Assembly (NCBI RefSeq): GCF_030816075.1
Contig: NZ_JAUSXO010000001.1
Location: forward strand, 744,001-808,000
Source: Arthrobacter agilis
GTDB taxonomy: Bacteria > Actinomycetota > Actinomycetes > Actinomycetales > Micrococcaceae
DNA: 64,000 nucleotides
Direction: 5' to 3'
Both the position numbers and the translations under genes were made by a program. Below the pieces are notes generated by a model. That model saw nothing but the letters and a program-made list of their open reading frames with translations. It did no database searches and was not told where the DNA came from. Numbering within the stretch: position 1 is the first letter of the stretch; each line of letters opens with the position of its first letter. Below are positions 19,515-27,753 of this stretch, piece after piece.

Positions 19515-20077
19515 GTGGTGAAGCGTCCGGGAGCCGGGACGCAGGTCCCGGAGCTCCCGCCGGCACGGCGACCGAGCGCACCACCGCCGATCGCCCCGTG
19601 ATCGAGCAGCGCGGGCTGTACTTCGACGAGCTCACCGTCGGCACCATCTACGCCCACCGCCCTGGCCGGACACTGACCGAGGCGGACAACGTCCTCTTCA
19701 CCACGCTGACCATGAACACCCAGGCCCTGCACCTCGACGCCGCCTGGTCGGCGGGACAGCCGTTCGGCCGGCGGCTCGTGAACTCGATGCTGACGCTCGC
19801 CACCCTCGTCGGCCAGTCCGTCTCGCAGCTCACGCAGGGCACGCTCGTGGCGCAGCTCGGACTCACCGACGTCGCCTTCCCGAAGCCGCTCTTCCACGGC
19901 GACACCCTGTACACGGAGACCGAGATCACCGGTGTGCGGCCGTCGTCGTCCCGCCCCGGGCAGGGCGTCGTGTCGATGGCCCACACGGGGCGGAACCAGC
20001 ACGGCGAGACCGTGGCGACGGCGACCCGCAGCGTCCTCATGTGGTCCTCGACGGCGCACCGGGCAGGGCGGGCATGA
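19511..20077 (+). CDS. MaoC-family (R)-specific enoyl-CoA hydratase
   Basis: A 188-residue hot-dog fold protein. The hydratase motif reads [19 protein letters not shown] (about residues 57-75), with [17 protein letters not shown] in the following helix and [18 protein letters not shown] near the end. The GTG start overlaps the scoB stop; the first 30 residues are low-complexity and may be unstructured. In the equivalent M. tuberculosis cluster the MaoC protein hydrates itaconyl-CoA or methylglutaconyl-CoA for the neighbouring lyase. Here it likely makes the 3-hydroxyacyl-CoA substrate of the CitE-type enzyme; that pairing is inferred from overlap and context. Confidence 0.82.
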   Translation: MSGEASGSRDAGPGAPAGTATERTTADRPVIEQRGLYFDELTVGTIYAHRPGRTLTEADNVLFTTLTMNTQALHLDAAWSAGQPFGRRLVNSMLTLATLVGQSVSQLTQGTLVAQLGLTDVAFPKPLFHGDTLYTETEITGVRPSSSRPGQGVVSMAHTGRNQHGETVATATRSVLMWSSTAHRAGRA

Positions 20078-20898
20078 GCGGCATCATCCTGGGCCCGGCC
20101 CTGCTGTTCTGCCCCGCGGACCGGCCCGAACGCTACGCGAAGGCGGCGGACCGGGCGGACACCGTCATCCTCGACCTCGAGGACGCCGTCGCACCCGCCG
20201 CGAAGGAGGGGGCGCGCGCGGCGCTCGCCGGATCGACGCTCTCCCCGGACCGCACGGTGGTGCGCCTCAACGCCGTCGGGACGCCGGACTTCACCCTGGA
20301 CTGCGAGGCCGTCGGCCGCACCGCCTACCGCACGGTCATGCTCGCCAAGACGGAGTCGCCCGAGGACATCGGCGCCGTCCGGGCCGCCCTGGGTGACGTG
20401 GATGTCATCGCGCTGTGCGAGACAGCGCGCGGCGTCGTGAACGCCGTGGACATCGCCCGGACCGACGGCGTCAGCGCGCTCATGTGGGGAGCGGAGGACC
20501 TCGTTGCGTCCCTCGGCGGGACCTCGAGCAGGACGCCCTCAGGCACCTACCGCGCGGTGGCCCTGCACGCGCGCTCGCAGGTCCTGCTCGCTGCGGGGGC
20601 CGCCGGCCGGCAGGCGATCGACGCCGTCTATGTGGACATCGCCGATGTGGAGGGCCTTGCCGCGGAGGCCGACGACGCCATCGCCTCGGGTTTCGCCGCG
20701 AAGGCGTCAATCCACCCGGGCCAGGTCGCCGCGATCCGCGCCGCGTTCGCACCCGACGCCGAGGAGGTGGAGCACGCCCGCGCCCTGCTCGCGGCTGCCG
20801 AGCACGAGCGCGGTGTCTTCACGTACGAGGGGCGCATGGTGGACGAGCCCATCCTCCGCCACGCCCGCAGCATCCTGGGCCGGGCGGATCGCAGCTGA
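20074..20898 (+). CDS. citE: CitE-type CoA-ester lyase (HpcH/HpaI superfamily)
   Basis: A 274-residue TIM-barrel lyase. [28 protein letters not shown] is the N-terminal hallmark, with a metal-binding Glu in [12 protein letters not shown] and Asp in [13 protein letters not shown], and [12 protein letters not shown] near the end. There is no citrate lyase alpha or gamma gene, so it is a stand-alone enzyme. The homologue in the same M. tuberculosis gene set cleaves citramalyl-CoA and 3-hydroxy-3-methylglutaryl-CoA. It would therefore supply the missing HMG-CoA lyase step of leucine breakdown. Its ATG overlaps the maoC stop. Confidence 0.84.
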   Translation: MSGIILGPALLFCPADRPERYAKAADRADTVILDLEDAVAPAAKEGARAALAGSTLSPDRTVVRLNAVGTPDFTLDCEAVGRTAYRTVMLAKTESPEDIGAVRAALGDVDVIALCETARGVVNAVDIARTDGVSALMWGAEDLVASLGGTSSRTPSGTYRAVALHARSQVLLAAGAAGRQAIDAVYVDIADVEGLAAEADDAIASGFAAKASIHPGQVAAIRAAFAPDAEEVEHARALLAAAEHERGVFTYEGRMVDEPILRHARSILGRADRS

Positions 20899-20924
20899 GG
20901 GGTTGTGCCCGGCGTCGATTTCCG

Positions 20925-20930
20925 TACGCT
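20925..20930 (+). promoter_or_regulatory. Putative leaderless -10 box of DHFR-like gene
   Basis: TACGCT is followed by GGGGCG and ATG at 20937. It implies a transcript separate from the citE operon. Confidence 0.35.
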
Positions 20931-20936
20931 GGGGCG

Positions 20937-21485
20937 ATGCAGCCGCTGCGGTACTCCATCAACCTCACCCTGGACGGCTGCTGCGACCACCGTGCAGGTG
21001 AGACGGACGAGGAGCTGCACCGCCATGCGGTGGAGAATCTCGAGCGGGCCGATGCACTGCTGTTCGGTCGTGTGGCCTACGAAATGATGGAGTCCGCGTT
21101 CCGCGGTCCGGCGCACGCAGGTGTAGGGCCTGCGTGGACGGAGCCCTTCGCACGAACGATCGATGCGGCGCGGAAGTACGTCGTGTCCAGCACCCTGGAG
21201 CGCGTCGACTGGAATGCCGAACTGCTGCGCGGCGATCTGGCAGAGGCGGTGCTGGAGCTCAAGCAGGCGCCGGGCAAGGGGTTGTTCACGGGAGGGGTGA
21301 CGCTCCCTCTCGCACTGGCGGAGCTCGGTCTGATCGACGAGTACGAGTTCGTGGTGCACCCACGGATCGCAGGCCACGGCCCCACGCTCTTCGCCGGGCT
21401 GACGAAGTGGCTGGACCTGCGGCTCGTGGACCGGCAGGAGTTCGGCTCAGGAGCTGTGGCACTGCGGTACGAACCGCGAAGGTGA
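20937..21485 (+). CDS. Dihydrofolate reductase-like (RibD C-terminal domain) protein
   Basis: A 182-residue single-domain protein of the RibD_C/YyaP type: MQPLRYSINLTLDG at the start, ADALLFGRVAYEMM, KYVVSSTLERVDW and GLFTGGVTLPLALAELGLIDEYEFVVHP at the end. The fold binds NADPH; the substrate of stand-alone members is generally unknown. It lies 38 nt after citE with a possible leaderless promoter, and there is no sign that it belongs to the catabolic operon. The frame is open far upstream but homology begins at ATG 20937. Confidence 0.78.
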   Translation: MQPLRYSINLTLDGCCDHRAGETDEELHRHAVENLERADALLFGRVAYEMMESAFRGPAHAGVGPAWTEPFARTIDAARKYVVSSTLERVDWNAELLRGDLAEAVLELKQAPGKGLFTGGVTLPLALAELGLIDEYEFVVHPRIAGHGPTLFAGLTKWLDLRLVDRQEFGSGAVALRYEPRR

Positions 21486-21524
21486 GCAGCAGGAGCCGGG
21501 CGGATGGGCTCCGTGAATGCTTCG

Positions 21525-21555
21525 GACCGCTAGACCGCTAGACCGCTAGACCGCT
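21525..21555. repeat. Short tandem repeat, GACCGCTA x 3.9
   Basis: Three full copies of the 8-nt unit GACCGCTA and a seven-base partial copy run head to tail in the gap between the DHFR-like gene and the convergent DUF222 gene. Just downstream (about 21598-21626) CGCCCTTCACGAC occurs twice in tandem. Both look like slippage products in non-coding DNA. Confidence 0.85.
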
Positions 21556-21711
21556 CGGCTGTCGGGTCCGGCCGGGGTCGGTAGCCCACGCTGCCGCGAC
21601 CGCCCTTCACGACCCGCCCTTCACGACCTCGAATCCACTCTTCAGGGATCCGTACCTCCAGCACCAGCCCCACGGGAACTCACACGCGCCCTTCAGGACC
21701 TGCAGGTGCCT

Positions 21712-23256
21712 TCAGAACGGCGGCAAGGCGTCGGCCGGGTGGGTCGGTTCAGTGCTCCGTGCGCTGGCGAGGTCGAGCAGCACCTTCGTGGTGGCCGAGG
21801 GGCCCGGGCCGCAGGGCGGCGGTTCGGGCCGTGTCGTATAGGTACGGCCACCCGGTGACAGCCAGGTGAGTGCACCGTCGGGACCGGGCCGCGGCGTCCA
21901 GTCCGTCTGGTGCTTGAGCATGTGGTGTCGCCTGCAGGCGGGATACAGATTGTCCGGACCGGTCGATCCGGCGTCGGCCCAGGCGATCAGATGATCGAGG
22001 TCACAGCGGCTGGCGGGACGCGAGCAGCCGTAGAAGCTGCAGGTCCTGTCCCTGAGGTGGACCCACGTCCGGAGGTCCTCGCTCGGACGATACCGGGTCC
22101 GGTCCAGGCCGAGGACGGCGCCGGTGAAGGGATGGGTGAGCAGGCGGAGCCATGAGGTTGCTCCTGCAGCCAGCGTCCTCGCTGCATCGGGTGGGATGGG
22201 ACCGTAGCCCTCCAGCTCCGCCGGCTCATCGGTGATCCCCATGAGCGAGAACACCGGAACCGTGACCACGATCTTCGCCGAGGGGGACGGCGCACCCATG
22301 GCGGTTCGGCTGTCCTCGGAACCGGGCCCGCAGTGGCAGCTCTCCCGGGAGGCGCCTGCTACATCGGTGGTGCCTCCGCTGCTGAAGAGCATGCCCGCCA
22401 GGACATCGGCCCGCAGTTGGGGCAGCGTCCGTGGATCATCCCCGGACCGGAGCGTGCGGGCGGCAGCGTCGACCGTGGTGTGGAGTGCGAGCGCCTGCTC
22501 CGCCGGGAGGAAGGCGTTTAACCACGCCATCCCGTCGCGATCCGGCTCGAACACGACGCACCGGTCCGATGCCGCCTTCACCCGTCGGGCTGTCAGCGAC
22601 TCCGGGTGCAGCTTCTCCCTCACCCGTCGGCACCTCGCCGTCAGCTTCGGCCGGTTCAGATCACCTGCGGTCTCGAGGATCTCTGCCTCGAAGGCGTGCA
22701 CGGCCTCGTCGGGAAGGGTTCGGGATTGCTCCACGATGACCGACGTCCGCGCGGGGCAGATCTCGCCCGCTTCGAGGGCCTCCAGGGTGTCGGTCAGCTC
22801 ACCGGTCAGCGCCAGCGATTCCGAGACGAGCCGCGCGGCGGAGCCTTCGGACAGCTTCAGCAGTGCCGCGGTCTCCACGACCGTCTCGGTAAATGCGAGG
22901 GACGATGACCGGCCCGACCACGTGTGGTGCTCACGATCGCTGAACGTATGGACCCGAGCGACCAGGCGGGCCCGCCTGGCGGCCGCCCAGGACGCGAGGC
23001 GGTCGGCCGCACGCAGCAGGTCGAGCGTGTCACCGAGGCCGGAGGTGGCCGCGATCATCGGGTCATCCTGCAACCGCGCCACCAGGCCGTACGGCGACGC
23101 TTCCTCGACGCGGGTACGCGCATGCTCGTCGATCCCGGTGTCGTCTGCCCCTGACTCGTCCATCATGCCCAGGACCTCGTCGAACGCCTCCGCAGGCCAG
23201 CCCCAGGTCGCCTCGTCGTAGGCGTCCTCCAGGGTCTGCAGCGATCCGATGGACAT
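21712..23256 (-). CDS. DUF222 and HNH endonuclease domain protein
   Basis: A 514-residue protein. The helical DUF222 region (about residues 60-330) is followed by an HNH nuclease domain near residues 400-450 with CSFYGCSRPASRCDLDHLIAWADAG and CRRHHMLKH, which hold the zinc-type cysteines and the catalytic histidines. DUF222-HNH proteins occur in many copies in Actinobacteria, often as mobile or repeated genes; no transposase or intein boundary is seen here. It stands alone between two unrelated blocks. The start has an ATGAGGT stretch right before the ATG. The biological role is unknown. Confidence 0.83.
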   Translation of the reverse strand: MSIGSLQTLEDAYDEATWGWPAEAFDEVLGMMDESGADDTGIDEHARTRVEEASPYGLVARLQDDPMIAATSGLGDTLDLLRAADRLASWAAARRARLVARVHTFSDREHHTWSGRSSSLAFTETVVETAALLKLSEGSAARLVSESLALTGELTDTLEALEAGEICPARTSVIVEQSRTLPDEAVHAFEAEILETAGDLNRPKLTARCRRVREKLHPESLTARRVKAASDRCVVFEPDRDGMAWLNAFLPAEQALALHTTVDAAARTLRSGDDPRTLPQLRADVLAGMLFSSGGTTDVAGASRESCHCGPGSEDSRTAMGAPSPSAKIVVTVPVFSLMGITDEPAELEGYGPIPPDAARTLAAGATSWLRLLTHPFTGAVLGLDRTRYRPSEDLRTWVHLRDRTCSFYGCSRPASRCDLDHLIAWADAGSTGPDNLYPACRRHHMLKHQTDWTPRPGPDGALTWLSPGGRTYTTRPEPPPCGPGPSATTKVLLDLASARSTEPTHPADALPPF

Positions 23257-23557
23257 ACCTCATTCCATCACCCGACTCCGACACTATCGCTGCCCGCCGG
23301 AGGCCTGAAGCGACGGTTCCCGCGGCCCCGATGCCAGCCCCGCGCCGCGGTGCCACCCGGCGCCGCGAGGCCGACGCCGGGCACCAGACTGACGTGCGCG
23401 CGTGGAGCGGGCGCAAGCGACCACGCACCACCCATGCCCGAGCCACGACCTGGGCGCAGCCCGAGTGTCGTCCGAGCGCCTACCCGGGTCACCCACGCCC
23501 GGCTCCCGACCGGGCTCGGAGGGAGTGCCGACCGCCGGTCTGCGGGATACTGGGGCC
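23257..23557. other. Divergent intergenic gap, DUF222 gene to dxr
   Basis: These 301 bases are the longest gene-free stretch in the window. They are GC-rich, hold no convincing small gene in either direction, and contain one recognisable signal, GATACT at 23546-23551, six bases before the dxr ATG. An in-frame extension of dxr back to 23402 has no protein-like character. The DUF222 promoter should lie near 23260-23310 but no -35/-10 pair stands out. Confidence 0.6.
23546..23551 (+). promoter_or_regulatory. Putative leaderless -10 box of dxr
   Basis: GATACT (one base from TATACT) ends 6 nt before ATG 23558. No ribosome site separates them. Confidence 0.4.
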
Positions 23558-24844
23558 ATGGATTTCAGCAACCCCACCCGCGAGCACCGGCGCGTCTCCA
23601 TCCTCGGCTCCACCGGCTCGATCGGCACCCAGGCACTCGACGTGATCGCCGCCGCCCCGGACCGCTTCAGCGTCGCCGGGCTCAGCGCGGGCGGGCGGAA
23701 CCTGGACCTCCTCGCCCGCCAGGCCGTCGCCGTCCACGCGCCCGCCGTCGGGGTCGCGTCCGCCACCGAGTCCGAGCTCGAGCACGCCATCGGAGCCGCT
23801 GCCGACGCCGCCGGCGTCTCGGGCTACGCTCCGCAGCTCTTCGCGGGGGACGGCGCCGCGGCGAGCATCGCCGCGTGGCCCGATGCCGACGTCGTCCTCA
23901 ACGGCATCACCGGATCCATCGGCCTCGAGCCGACCCTCGCCGCGCTCGCCGCCGGGCACCTGCTCGCGCTCGCCAACAAGGAATCTCTGATCGCCGGGGG
24001 AGCCCTCGTGCGGGCCGCCGCCGCCCCCGGACAGCTCGTACCCGTCGATTCCGAGCACTCGGCCATCGCCCAGGCCCTGCGCGGAGGGACGGCGGACGAG
24101 GTGGACCGCCTCGTCCTCACGGCGTCGGGCGGCCCGTTCCGAGGCCTCACCCGCTCGCAGCTGCGGAACGTCACCCCCGCGCAGGCCGTCGCCCACCCCA
24201 CGTGGGACATGGGCCGCGTGATCAGTACCAACTCGGCCTCGATGGTCAACAAGGCCCTCGAGGTCGTCGAGGCACATCTGCTCTTCGACATCCCGCTGGA
24301 GCGGATCGACGTCGTCGTCCACCCTCAGTCCGTGATCCACTCGATGGTCCAGTTCATCGACGGCTCCACACTGGCACAGGCCTCACCGCCGGACATGCGG
24401 CTCCCGATCGCCCTCGGTATGGGCTGGCCGTTCCGGGTGCGGGGATCGGCGAAGGCCTGCGACTGGAGGCGCCCCGCCGAATGGAACTTCGAGCCCCTCG
24501 ACGAGGAGGCCTTCCCCGCCATCACCCTCGCCAAGCGGGCCGCGGCCGAGGGCGGCACCCTCATGGCCGTGTACAACGCCGCGAACGAGGAAGCCGTGGA
24601 CGCCTTTCACAGGGGAGCCATAGGTTTTCCTGACATCGTGGACACGGTGTCCGCCGTGGTCGACGACCAGCGCGCGCAGGATCCCGCAGGCGGCGCCGGA
24701 GGCGAGCTCACGCTCGCCGCGGTCCTCGAGGCCGAGCGGTGGGCACGCACGAACGCCCGGGCCCGTTGTGGGCTCGGAGACCCGCCGCGGGACTCGCTGC
24801 CGACGGCGGCGGCCGCAGAGGAAGGCCAGAAGGAAAAGCTGTGA
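23558..24844 (+). CDS. dxr: 1-deoxy-D-xylulose 5-phosphate reductoisomerase
   Basis: A 428-residue DXR, slightly longer than the 398 of E. coli. The NADPH-binding loop [12 protein letters not shown] lies at residues 14-25; NKESLIAGG and [10 protein letters not shown] bind metal and substrate; [16 protein letters not shown] and [13 protein letters not shown] complete the active site. It converts DXP to methylerythritol phosphate, the second step of the non-mevalonate isoprenoid pathway. It overlaps the M50 protease gene by 4 nt, and ispG of the same pathway lies 2.9 kb downstream. ATG 23558 is preferred over an open upstream extension. Confidence 0.95.
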   Translation: MDFSNPTREHRRVSILGSTGSIGTQALDVIAAAPDRFSVAGLSAGGRNLDLLARQAVAVHAPAVGVASATESELEHAIGAAADAAGVSGYAPQLFAGDGAAASIAAWPDADVVLNGITGSIGLEPTLAALAAGHLLALANKESLIAGGALVRAAAAPGQLVPVDSEHSAIAQALRGGTADEVDRLVLTASGGPFRGLTRSQLRNVTPAQAVAHPTWDMGRVISTNSASMVNKALEVVEAHLLFDIPLERIDVVVHPQSVIHSMVQFIDGSTLAQASPPDMRLPIALGMGWPFRVRGSAKACDWRRPAEWNFEPLDEEAFPAITLAKRAAAEGGTLMAVYNAANEEAVDAFHRGAIGFPDIVDTVSAVVDDQRAQDPAGGAGGELTLAAVLEAERWARTNARARCGLGDPPRDSLPTAAAAEEGQKEKL

Positions 24845-26184
24845 CTGTTCTGTTGTTCATCGTCGGGGTGCTCTTCGTCGTCCTCGGGATCGCCGCCTCG
24901 ATCGCGCTGCACGAGGTGGGACACCTCGTGCCCGCGAAGCTCTTCAAGGTCCGGGTCACCCAGTACATGGTGGGGTTCGGCCCCACCGTCTGGTCGCGCC
25001 GCCGCGGGGAGACCGAGTACGGGTTGAAGGCGATCCCCGCCGGCGGGTATGTCTCGATGGTCGGCATGTTCCCGCCCGCCGCGACGGAGGACGGCGCCGT
25101 CCGCCCGTCCAGTACCGGCGTCTTCCAGCAGCTCACCAACGACGCGCGGCAAGCCGCGGCGGAGCAGCTGCAGCCGGGCGACGAGAACCGTGTCTTCTAC
25201 AGGCTGCCCATCTGGAAGCGGATCATCATCATGATGGGAGGTCCGCTGATGAACCTCCTGATCGGGACGGTGCTGTTCGCCGTCCTCCTCATGGGATTCG
25301 GTACCGCGCAGCCCACCACCACGATCGCCTCCGTGTCCGAGTGCGTGGTCCCGGCGAGCCAGCAGGCCGAGACCGGCCAGACGGAGTGCGGCGCCGACGA
25401 TCCCGCCGCTCCCGCCTACGAGGCGGGCCTCCTGCCGGGGGACCGCGTGGTCACCTTCGACGGCCGGGACGTCACGAGCTGGGACGAGCTCTCCGGCTGG
25501 ATCAGGGACGCGGCCGGACGCGAGGTGGGCATCAGCTACGTGCGGAACGGCGAGACCGTCGACTCGACCATCACGCCCCTGCTGACCGAGCGGCCCGTGG
25601 TCGCGGCGGACGGCACGGCGGAGGTCGACGACGAGGGCGACACCGTGATGCAGGAGGTGGGCTTCATCGGCGTCGGATCGACGCAGGAGCTCGTCCCGCA
25701 GCCCGCGGGTGCTGTGCTTCCCGCCGTCGGCGACTCGCTCGCGCGCGTGGCCGGGGTGGTGCTGAACCTCCCGCAGCGCGTCGTGGAGGTCGGGCAGGCC
25801 GCCTTCTCGGACGCACCCCGTGATCCCGAGGGGCCCATCAGCGTGGTGGGCGTGGGACGGATCGCGGGCGAGATCTCCGCCATGGAGGAGATCCCCGTGG
25901 CATCGCGTGCCGCGACGCTGATCGGACTGGTGGCCGGGGTGAACCTGGCCCTGTTCGTGTTCAACCTCATCCCGCTTCTCCCGCTCGACGGCGGCCACGT
26001 GGCCGGCGCGCTGTGGGAGGGCCTCCGACGGACCGTCGCCCGCCTGTTCGGGCGACCGGATCCAGGCCCGTTCGACATGGCCAGACTCCTGCCCCTCACC
26101 TATGCCGTCGCGATCCTGCTGATGGGCATGGGTGTCCTGCTGATCTACGCGGACATCGTGAAGCCGGTCGACCTCTTCGGCTGA
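24841..26184 (+). CDS. Site-2 intramembrane metalloprotease (M50, RseP/Rip1 type)
   Basis: A 447-residue polytopic protease. The zinc motif HEVGH sits at residues 24-28 in the first helix, and the second metal-binding stretch [12 protein letters not shown] lies near residue 382-393. One PDZ domain ([26 protein letters not shown]) lies between. It cleaves membrane-bound anti-sigma factors after a site-1 cut. In M. tuberculosis the homologue Rip1 also lies directly after dxr. The GTG start overlaps the dxr stop (GTGA) and begins with the first helix, ruling out the upstream extension. Confidence 0.92.
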   Translation: MTVLLFIVGVLFVVLGIAASIALHEVGHLVPAKLFKVRVTQYMVGFGPTVWSRRRGETEYGLKAIPAGGYVSMVGMFPPAATEDGAVRPSSTGVFQQLTNDARQAAAEQLQPGDENRVFYRLPIWKRIIIMMGGPLMNLLIGTVLFAVLLMGFGTAQPTTTIASVSECVVPASQQAETGQTECGADDPAAPAYEAGLLPGDRVVTFDGRDVTSWDELSGWIRDAAGREVGISYVRNGETVDSTITPLLTERPVVAADGTAEVDDEGDTVMQEVGFIGVGSTQELVPQPAGAVLPAVGDSLARVAGVVLNLPQRVVEVGQAAFSDAPRDPEGPISVVGVGRIAGEISAMEEIPVASRAATLIGLVAGVNLALFVFNLIPLLPLDGGHVAGALWEGLRRTVARLFGRPDPGPFDMARLLPLTYAVAILLMGMGVLLIYADIVKPVDLFG

Positions 26185-26186
26185 TT

Positions 26187-26219
26187 GGTTGTAAATCGAA
26201 TTTCAACCTCATATGGTTG
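26187..26219 (+). promoter_or_regulatory. Promoter with overlapping GGTTG/CAACC operator of the SatD-like gene
   Basis: TTGTAA (26189-26194), a 17-nt spacer and TATGGT (26212-26217) form a promoter whose -10 ends 6 nt before the GTG start. Three 5-bp boxes overlap it: GGTTG 26187-26191, CAACC 26204-26208 and GGTTG 26215-26219. The first two and the last two each form inverted repeats. The AT-rich sequence contrasts with its surroundings. Autorepression by the downstream HTH protein is inferred. Confidence 0.55.
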
Positions 26220-26223
26220 ATCA

Positions 26224-26829
26224 GTGTTCGTCCTCACCATCGACCAGGCCCGTAGCCGGAGCTCGGCCGACCGCATCCCGGAACTGCTGGACCTCCTCGC
26301 CGCGGTTCCGACGGTCCTGCCGTGGGAGCGCTCCGTCGGCGACGAGGCCCAGGGTGTCGTAGCCGATGCGGCCGCTGCCGTCGACGCCGTCCTGCTCTGC
26401 CTGCGCGCCGGTGGCTGGTACATCGGCATCGGCATCGGTGAGGTGGAGCAGCCCTACCCGCGCTCGCCGCGGGAGGCCCGTGGATCGGCTTTCGTCGCGG
26501 CCCGGCACGCCGTCGAGCGCGCCAAGAAGACGGGGGAGCGGGCGCCCCTGGCCGTGGAGGCGTCCGACGCCGGAGGCCCTGCTGCTGCCGAGGCGGAGGG
26601 AGTGCTCGCCCTGCTCGGCCGGCACGTCCTGGAGCGCTCGGAGGCCGAGTGGCGCATCATCGATCTCCTGCAGCCCGGCAAGCGCGGCACCCAGACCGCC
26701 GTCGCCCGCACCCTGGGGATCAGCCCGCAGGCCGTGAGCAAGGCCGCCGCCCGGGCCGCCTGGCACGAGGAGCACGCCGTCCGGCCTGCCGCGGCGCGGC
26801 TCCTGGCCTGGGCCGACGCCGACAGGTAG
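26224..26829 (+). CDS. SatD-family protein with C-terminal helix-turn-helix
   Basis: A 201-residue protein. The N-terminal part carries the SatD pattern: D7 in the first strand, SVGDEAQG (residues 37-44, GDEFQG in other members), WYIGIGIGE (65-73) and GSAFVAARHAVERA (87-100). Residues 155-178 form a helix-turn-helix (TAVARTLGISPQAVSKAA). The Asp/GDE layout resembles nucleotidyl-cyclase or GGDEF-like palm domains; that is inference. The GTG start lies 6 nt after a TATGGT box. It sits with a small membrane-protein gene inside the otherwise conserved M50 protease-ispG interval. Function is unknown; SatD was first noted in an acid-tolerance locus of Streptococcus. Confidence 0.72.
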   Translation: MFVLTIDQARSRSSADRIPELLDLLAAVPTVLPWERSVGDEAQGVVADAAAAVDAVLLCLRAGGWYIGIGIGEVEQPYPRSPREARGSAFVAARHAVERAKKTGERAPLAVEASDAGGPAAAEAEGVLALLGRHVLERSEAEWRIIDLLQPGKRGTQTAVARTLGISPQAVSKAAARAAWHEEHAVRPAAARLLAWADADR

Positions 26830-26904
26830 GGCCGGCGACAGGCTGTCTGGGGGTGCGGTGCTGTAGATATGGATCAGACACCGGCAGGACACGGAGGAGG
26901 TTCG

Positions 26905-27345
26905 GTGGACGCACTGTGGATCGTGGCGGCGCTGGTGGTGGCGGGCGGTGTCGGCCTGCCCGTGACCATGCTCGTGCTGCGCCTGGCGCGCTCCGTGGAC
27001 ACCGCCGAACGACGCCGCGCCGAGCTCCCGGAGCCCGCTGACCAGCCCCAGCTCGACCTCCCGGCACCGCCCGACCAGCCGCCCCGCGCGCCCGTCGACG
27101 CCCTGCCGCCGGGGGTGCTCCGCGGCGGACTCGTCATCGGCGTGCTCGAGCGCCTCGCGGTGACCGTCGCGATCCTCGGCGGCCAGCCCGTCGCGATCGC
27201 CTACGTGGTGGCCGTCAAGGCCCTGGGCCGCTACGCCGAACTGAAGGAGACCCCGGCGGCCGCTGAGCGGTTCATCATCGGCACCCTGACCTCCATGCTG
27301 TGGGCCGCGGGGGTCGCGACCCTCGTCAAGGTCTACCTGCTGTAA
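26905..27345 (+). CDS. Small membrane protein paired with the SatD-like gene
   Basis: A 146-residue protein with three hydrophobic segments (about residues 3-27, 74-100 and 120-143), separated by a Pro/Asp-rich cytoplasmic-type linker. The conserved-looking blocks are GGLVIGVLERLAVTVAI, KALGRYAELKE and ERFIIGTLTSMLWA. I do not recognise a named family. GTG 26905 follows GGAGGAGG at 4 nt and is preferred to an ATG at 26869, which lacks a ribosome site and adds a Gly-rich lead. It lies 75 nt after the SatD-like gene; pairing of SatD-like genes with small membrane-protein genes is recurrent in bacteria from memory, so a common function is inferred. Confidence 0.68.
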   Translation: MDALWIVAALVVAGGVGLPVTMLVLRLARSVDTAERRRAELPEPADQPQLDLPAPPDQPPRAPVDALPPGVLRGGLVIGVLERLAVTVAILGGQPVAIAYVVAVKALGRYAELKETPAAAERFIIGTLTSMLWAAGVATLVKVYLL

Positions 27346-27351
27346 CTCACG

Positions 27352-27357
27352 TAGGGT
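27352..27357 (+). promoter_or_regulatory. Putative leaderless -10 box of YCII gene
   Basis: TAGGGT, then GAGCCC, then ATG 27364. Confidence 0.35.
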
Positions 27358-27363
27358 GAGCCC

Positions 27364-27654
27364 ATGAGCATTTTCGCCGTCGAGTACGTCTACAGCCCCG
27401 ACCACGAGGACCTCCGCGCCGAGCACCGGCCGGCGCACCGGCAATGGCTCGAAGAGCTCGTCGGCCAGGGCCGCGTCCTCGCCTCCGGGCCCTTCGCCGA
27501 CGGCAGCGGCGCACTGCTGCTCTTCACCTCCGAGAGCGAGGCGGACCTCAGCCGGCTGGTCGGGCAGGACCCCTTCGCCCGTGCGGGAGCGATCTCCGCC
27601 GTGAAGGCCACCGAATGGAATCCCATCATCGGGGCCTTCCGCGACCACGTGTGA
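27364..27654 (+). CDS. YCII-family protein
   Basis: A 96-residue protein of the YciI fold, a dimeric alpha-beta barrel related to muconolactone isomerase. HRQWLEELVGQGRVLASGPFADGSGALLLF holds the conserved His/Asp positions of the family, and DPFARAGAISAVKATEWNPIIG the second half. The substrate of small YciI proteins is generally unknown. It follows the membrane-protein gene by 18 nt but has its own possible leaderless promoter. It is part of the three-gene insertion between the M50 protease and ispG. Confidence 0.82.
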   Translation: MSIFAVEYVYSPDHEDLRAEHRPAHRQWLEELVGQGRVLASGPFADGSGALLLFTSESEADLSRLVGQDPFARAGAISAVKATEWNPIIGAFRDHV

Positions 27655-27753
27655 CGTGCATCGCCACCGCGCCCCGGACCGCCGGGGCGGGTGGATAATG
27701 AAAAAAAGATTCTCGTCGGATGTGCGGTCAAGGCCGCCAGCATGGAGGAAGTT

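Noticed and set aside
21712-23256. DUF222-HNH gene as a homing endonuclease or intein
   Set aside because: It is a stand-alone gene with its own start and stop; no host gene is interrupted and no splicing motifs are visible.
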